Source of the DNA: Kaistella sp.
GTDB lineage: Bacteria; Bacteroidota; Bacteroidia; Flavobacteriales; Weeksellaceae
Direction of reading: 5' to 3'
DNA: 64,000 nt
NCBI GenBank assembly: GCA_019459085.1
Contig: JAIBEW010000023.1
Location: forward strand, 62,001 to 126,000
Shown here in pieces: positions 61,489-64,000 of the stretch. The position numbers were made by a program, and so were the translations under genes. The first letter of the stretch is position 1; each line of letters begins with the position of its first letter. The notes beneath the pieces are model-generated. The model was not told the DNA's origin. It saw nothing but the letters and a program-made list of their open reading frames with translations, and did no database searches.

Positions 61489-62181
61489 ATGGCAAAATTA
61501 ACGAAAAAGCAAAAGGAAGCTTTAAGCAAACTGGAAAAAAACAAAATTTATAACCTTGACGAAGCTTCGGCTTTGGTTAAAGAAGTGAACTTTGCAAAAT
61601 TTGACGCTTCTGTAGATATCGCTGTTAGATTGGGTGTAGATCCAAGAAAAGCAAACCAAATGGTAAGAGGTGTAGTATCTCTTCCGCACGGTACCGGTAA
61701 AGATGTAAAGGTTTTAGCGCTTGTAACTCCTGATAAGGAAGCAGAAGCTAAAGAAGCCGGTGCAGATTACGTAGGTCTTGACGAATACTTACAAAAAATA
61801 AAAGAAGGTTGGACGGATGTTGACGTGATCGTTACCATGCCTGCAGTAATGGGTAAATTAGGCCCGTTAGGTAGAGTATTGGGACCGAGAGGTTTGATGC
61901 CGAATCCAAAATCCGGAACGGTAACCATGGATATTGGTAAAGCGGTAGCGGAAGTGAAAGCAGGTAAAATTGATTTCAAAGTAGACAAATACGGTATTAT
62001 TCACGCAGGAATCGGTAAAGTATCTTTTGATGCTGCCAAAATCCGCGAGAATGCTGCTGAACTGATCCAGACATTGGTTAAAATGAAACCTACAGCTTCC
62101 AAAGGAACCTATGTAAAAAGCATTTATATGTCTTCTACAATGAGTCCGGGTATTGCTATTGATACTAAATCTGTAAACTAA
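61489..62181 (+). CDS. rplA: 50S ribosomal protein L1
   Basis: 230 residues; forms the L1 stalk and in other bacteria represses its own operon. [20 protein letters not shown] and [14 protein letters not shown] are conserved. Confidence 0.98.
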   Translation: MAKLTKKQKEALSKLEKNKIYNLDEASALVKEVNFAKFDASVDIAVRLGVDPRKANQMVRGVVSLPHGTGKDVKVLALVTPDKEAEAKEAGADYVGLDEYLQKIKEGWTDVDVIVTMPAVMGKLGPLGRVLGPRGLMPNPKSGTVTMDIGKAVAEVKAGKIDFKVDKYGIIHAGIGKVSFDAAKIRENAAELIQTLVKMKPTASKGTYVKSIYMSSTMSPGIAIDTKSVN

Positions 62182-62194
62182 AATCTGTAACACA

Positions 62195-62797
62195 ATGACA
62201 AAAGAAGATAAAGTATTAGTAATACAAGAAATAAAAGGAATGTTACAGGACGCGAAAGTGGTTTATGTAGCAAATCTTGAAGGAATGAATGCTGCTGCGA
62301 CTTCAGATTTCAGAAGACAGGCGTTCAAACAGAACATCAGCCTTAAAGTGGTAAAAAACACCCTTCTGCAGAAAGCAATGGAGCAGATGGAAGGCGTAGA
62401 TTACTCTGAAATGTTCCCAACTTTCAAAGGAAACACTGCTTTAATGATCGCTGAAACAGCAAACGCTCCGGCAAAACTGATCCAGACTTTCAGAAAAAAA
62501 GAAGTAGTACCTGCCCTTAAATCAGCTTACTTACAGGAAACTTTCTATGTAGGTGATGAAAATTTGGCAGCTCTCGTGAGCATCAAGTCACGCGAAGAAA
62601 TGATCGGAGAAATCATCGGATTGCTTCAGTCACCAATTCAAAGAGTTGTTTCTGCACTTCAGAACAAACCTGAAGCAGGAGAGGCTGCAGCCGAAGAAGC
62701 TGCACCTGCCGCTGAAGAAGTGAAAGCAGAAGAAACTCCGGCTGCAGAAGCGGCTCCAGAAGCAGGCACTGAAGCCGATGCACCAAGTGCAGAATAA
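62195..62797 (+). CDS. rplJ: 50S ribosomal protein L10 with an Ala/Glu-rich tail
   Basis: 200 residues. Residues 1-160 are normal L10 (VYVANLEGMNAAATSDFRRQ, KGNTALMIAE). The last 40 residues are almost only Ala, Glu and Pro (AAPAAEEVKAEETPAAEAAP) and lie after the L7/L12-binding helix; E. coli L10 ends at 165. The tail resembles the flexible hinge of L7/L12. Confidence 0.97.
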   Translation: MTKEDKVLVIQEIKGMLQDAKVVYVANLEGMNAAATSDFRRQAFKQNISLKVVKNTLLQKAMEQMEGVDYSEMFPTFKGNTALMIAETANAPAKLIQTFRKKEVVPALKSAYLQETFYVGDENLAALVSIKSREEMIGEIIGLLQSPIQRVVSALQNKPEAGEAAAEEAAPAAEEVKAEETPAAEAAPEAGTEADAPSAE

Positions 62798-62850
62798 TTA
62801 TACTCAAAAAAAACAACAATAAATCGTTCAACAATTAAAACATTATTAAA

Positions 62851-63219
62851 ATGTCAGATTTAAAAAACTTAGCGGAAACGCTTGTTAACTTAACAGTTAA
62901 AGACGTAAATGAATTAGCAACTATCCTGAAGGATGAGTACGGAATCGAGCCAGCTGCTGCTGCTGTAGTTATGTCTGCAGGTGGTGGTGCTGAAGCTGCT
63001 GAAGAAAAAACAGAATTCGATGTAATCCTTAAAGCTGCAGGAGCTTCTAAATTAGCTGTTGTTAAATTGGTAAAAGATTTAACAGGTGCAGGTCTTAAAG
63101 AAGCGAAAGATATGGTAGATGGTGCTCCAACTGCTATTAAATCAGGAATTTCTAAAGACGAAGCTGAAGCTTTGAAAAAACAATTAGAAGAAGCTGGTGC
63201 TGAAGTAGAATTGAAATAA
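62851..63219 (+). CDS. rplL: 50S ribosomal protein L7/L12
   Basis: 122 residues. N-terminal dimer domain, Ala/Gly hinge (about 35-50) and the C-terminal factor-binding domain ([20 protein letters not shown]). It recruits translation factors to the ribosome. It lies 53 bases after rplJ and is followed by a perfect hairpin. Confidence 0.98.
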   Translation: MSDLKNLAETLVNLTVKDVNELATILKDEYGIEPAAAAVVMSAGGGAEAAEEKTEFDVILKAAGASKLAVVKLVKDLTGAGLKEAKDMVDGAPTAIKSGISKDEAEALKKQLEEAGAEVELK

Positions 63220-63241
63220 TTCTCTTTTCATCCTCAATTAT

Positions 63242-63270
63242 AAATCCGCATTTATGCGGATTTTTTTGTT
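63242..63270 (+). terminator. Terminator after rplL
   Basis: Perfect 9-bp stem AAATCCGCA-TTTA-TGCGGATTT followed by T residues. Confidence 0.85.
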
Positions 63271-63305
63271 CGAATATGAGCGGAAGAACTGAAATGCGTT
63301 TTATC

Positions 63306-63336
63306 TTGTTTCTTTCAATGAATTTTCGTACTTTTG
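63306..63336 (+). promoter_or_regulatory. Promoter of rpoB
   Basis: TTG at 63306-63308, a 20-base spacer and TACTTTTG at 63329-63336. This gives rpoB its own start behind the rplL terminator. Confidence 0.75.
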
Positions 63337-63339
63337 CAG

Positions 63340-63657
63340 TCCTTTTGGCGCTAACCATTTGTATATAAACCAGTAAAATATTGTAAATCAGCTTTTTCGT
63401 TAACTCGGAAAAGATTTCGTGTTTCTGTTTATACCATCTTTTTAGCTCCGGAAATCCAAAAAATGTTTTGCACTACTCCGTGAAAAGATATACCGGCGTT
63501 GCAGTTAGAAATTAGAATCAAGAATCGAGTACAAAGAATCAAGTCTAATTCTGTTAGCGCCGAACCTCACAGTCATTCTTTTACTCTTACTCTTCTTCGG
63601 TTTCTGATATTTTTTAAAAATCAAAATATTTTTTAACCCTCATTCCTATTTTTTTTT
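63340..63657 (+). promoter_or_regulatory. Long structured 5' leader of rpoB
   Basis: About 315 bases between the predicted start of transcription and the rpoB ATG hold no gene. GGCGCTAAC (63347-63355) is the exact reverse complement of GTTAGCGCC (63553-63561); with a G-U pair and two A-U pairs the helix extends to 12 bp (63344-63355 with 63553-63564). Inside its loop AGAATCAAG occurs twice (63514 and 63535), flanked by AATTAGA / TCTAATT. Confidence 0.55.
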
Positions 63658-64000
63658 ATGAGTAAATCTAAAGCAGTCGCTAAAACTCAGGGAACCGAAA
63701 GGATTAATTTCTCCACTGCAAAGGGAAAAATTATCACCCCTGACTTTTTGGACATTCAGATCCAATCTTTCAAAGATTTCTTCCAGTTGGATACCCTTCC
63801 GGAACAGAGAGTACACGAAGCTCTTTACAAAACCTTTGAAGAAAATTTTCCGATTACAGATTCCCGAAACCAGTTCGTTCTTGAGTTTCTTGATTATCTG
63901 GTTGATTCGCCACGTTACTCCATCAACGAGTGTGTGGAAAGAGGTCTTACCTATTCAGTTCCGCTGAAAGCAAGACTTAAACTGTACTGTACAGATCCGG
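63658..64000 (+). CDS. rpoB: RNA polymerase beta subunit, N-terminal fragment
   Basis: The first 114 codons; the gene runs off the right edge. [20 protein letters not shown] leads into [17 protein letters not shown] and [10 protein letters not shown], the conserved start of the bacterial beta subunit. The start at 63658 lies in a T-rich region with no Shine-Dalgarno sequence, as elsewhere in the window. Confidence 0.96.
   Translation, partial: MSKSKAVAKTQGTERINFSTAKGKIITPDFLDIQIQSFKDFFQLDTLPEQRVHEALYKTFEENFPITDSRNQFVLEFLDYLVDSPRYSINECVERGLTYSVPLKARLKLYCTDP

Overview
The window comes from a chromosome of the Bacteroidota, class Flavobacteriia, most likely the Chryseobacterium/Kaistella group (lineage inferred from gene content and order; no search was run). 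Four observations support this. Most genes start just after the Bacteroidota promoter element TAnnTTTG, often with a TTG about 18-21 bases upstream, and have no Shine-Dalgarno sequence. Several families are typical of the phylum: a ~300-residue NusB, an IPExxxVDY protein, DUF2480, DUF3276, DUF6452/DUF6048, ribosomal protein THX and a T9SS-sorted protease. The core gene order is flavobacterial. Lipid A, Kdo and bacillithiol genes are present. No insertion sequence, prophage or CRISPR array was found; almost everything is housekeeping.

Layout. 0-8 kb: end of an alpha/beta hydrolase, a lone ExbD, tilS-dsbD (minus), then an O-methyltransferase, an NlpC/P60 hydrolase, a DUF1648 membrane protein, Kdo transferase and a lipoprotein. 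8-18 kb: leuS; an energy-transduction locus exbB-exbD-exbD-tonB followed by a tiny membrane protein, a PstS-like lipoprotein and a TPR protein; bshB1 and tRNA-His. 18-31 kb: DUF3276, an ABC exporter, nusB-DUF1573-yajC, an AspT-type transporter, aspS, THX, DUF937, DUF2480, lpxB and comEC. 31-34.5 kb: sdhCAB. 34.6-42.6 kb: a cysteine-free thioredoxin-fold lipoprotein, a small membrane protein, a repeat-bearing intergenic region, rlmD with DUF6452 and DUF6048, and a large secreted metalloprotease. 42.6-49.7 kb: coaE, an MBL hydrolase, a PaiB-like protein and ruvB (minus); then hutI, a small membrane protein, hutG and a semialdehyde dehydrogenase. 49.8-54 kb: acpP-fabF-rnc-IPExxxVDY-pyk (minus). 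54.2-64 kb: tmRNA, rpsU, xerD-hpf, four tRNAs (Thr, Tyr, Gly, Thr), a DUF4394 lipoprotein, tuf, tRNA-Trp, secE, nusG, rplKAJL and the start of rpoB.

How the genes work together. The right end is the classical translation/transcription superoperon; its tRNA-tuf part keeps the same order as E. coli thrU-tyrU-glyT-thrT-tufB but is split by a minus-strand lipoprotein gene. The acpP cluster links fatty-acid synthesis, RNA processing and glycolysis. waaA and lpxB belong to lipid A/Kdo synthesis. hutI and hutG are the last two steps of histidine degradation. The 11.4-17.2 kb locus looks like an inner-membrane proton-driven motor with a TonB arm and dedicated envelope partners.

Best candidates for something undescribed: the exbBDD-tonB/mini-membrane/PstS-like/TPR locus; the ~315-base rpoB leader closed by a long-range helix; the 22-base tandem repeat with a cUUCGg mini-hairpin in every unit at 36.7 kb; the terminator/promoter overlap upstream of xerD; and the interrupted tRNA-tuf operon with an internal terminator.
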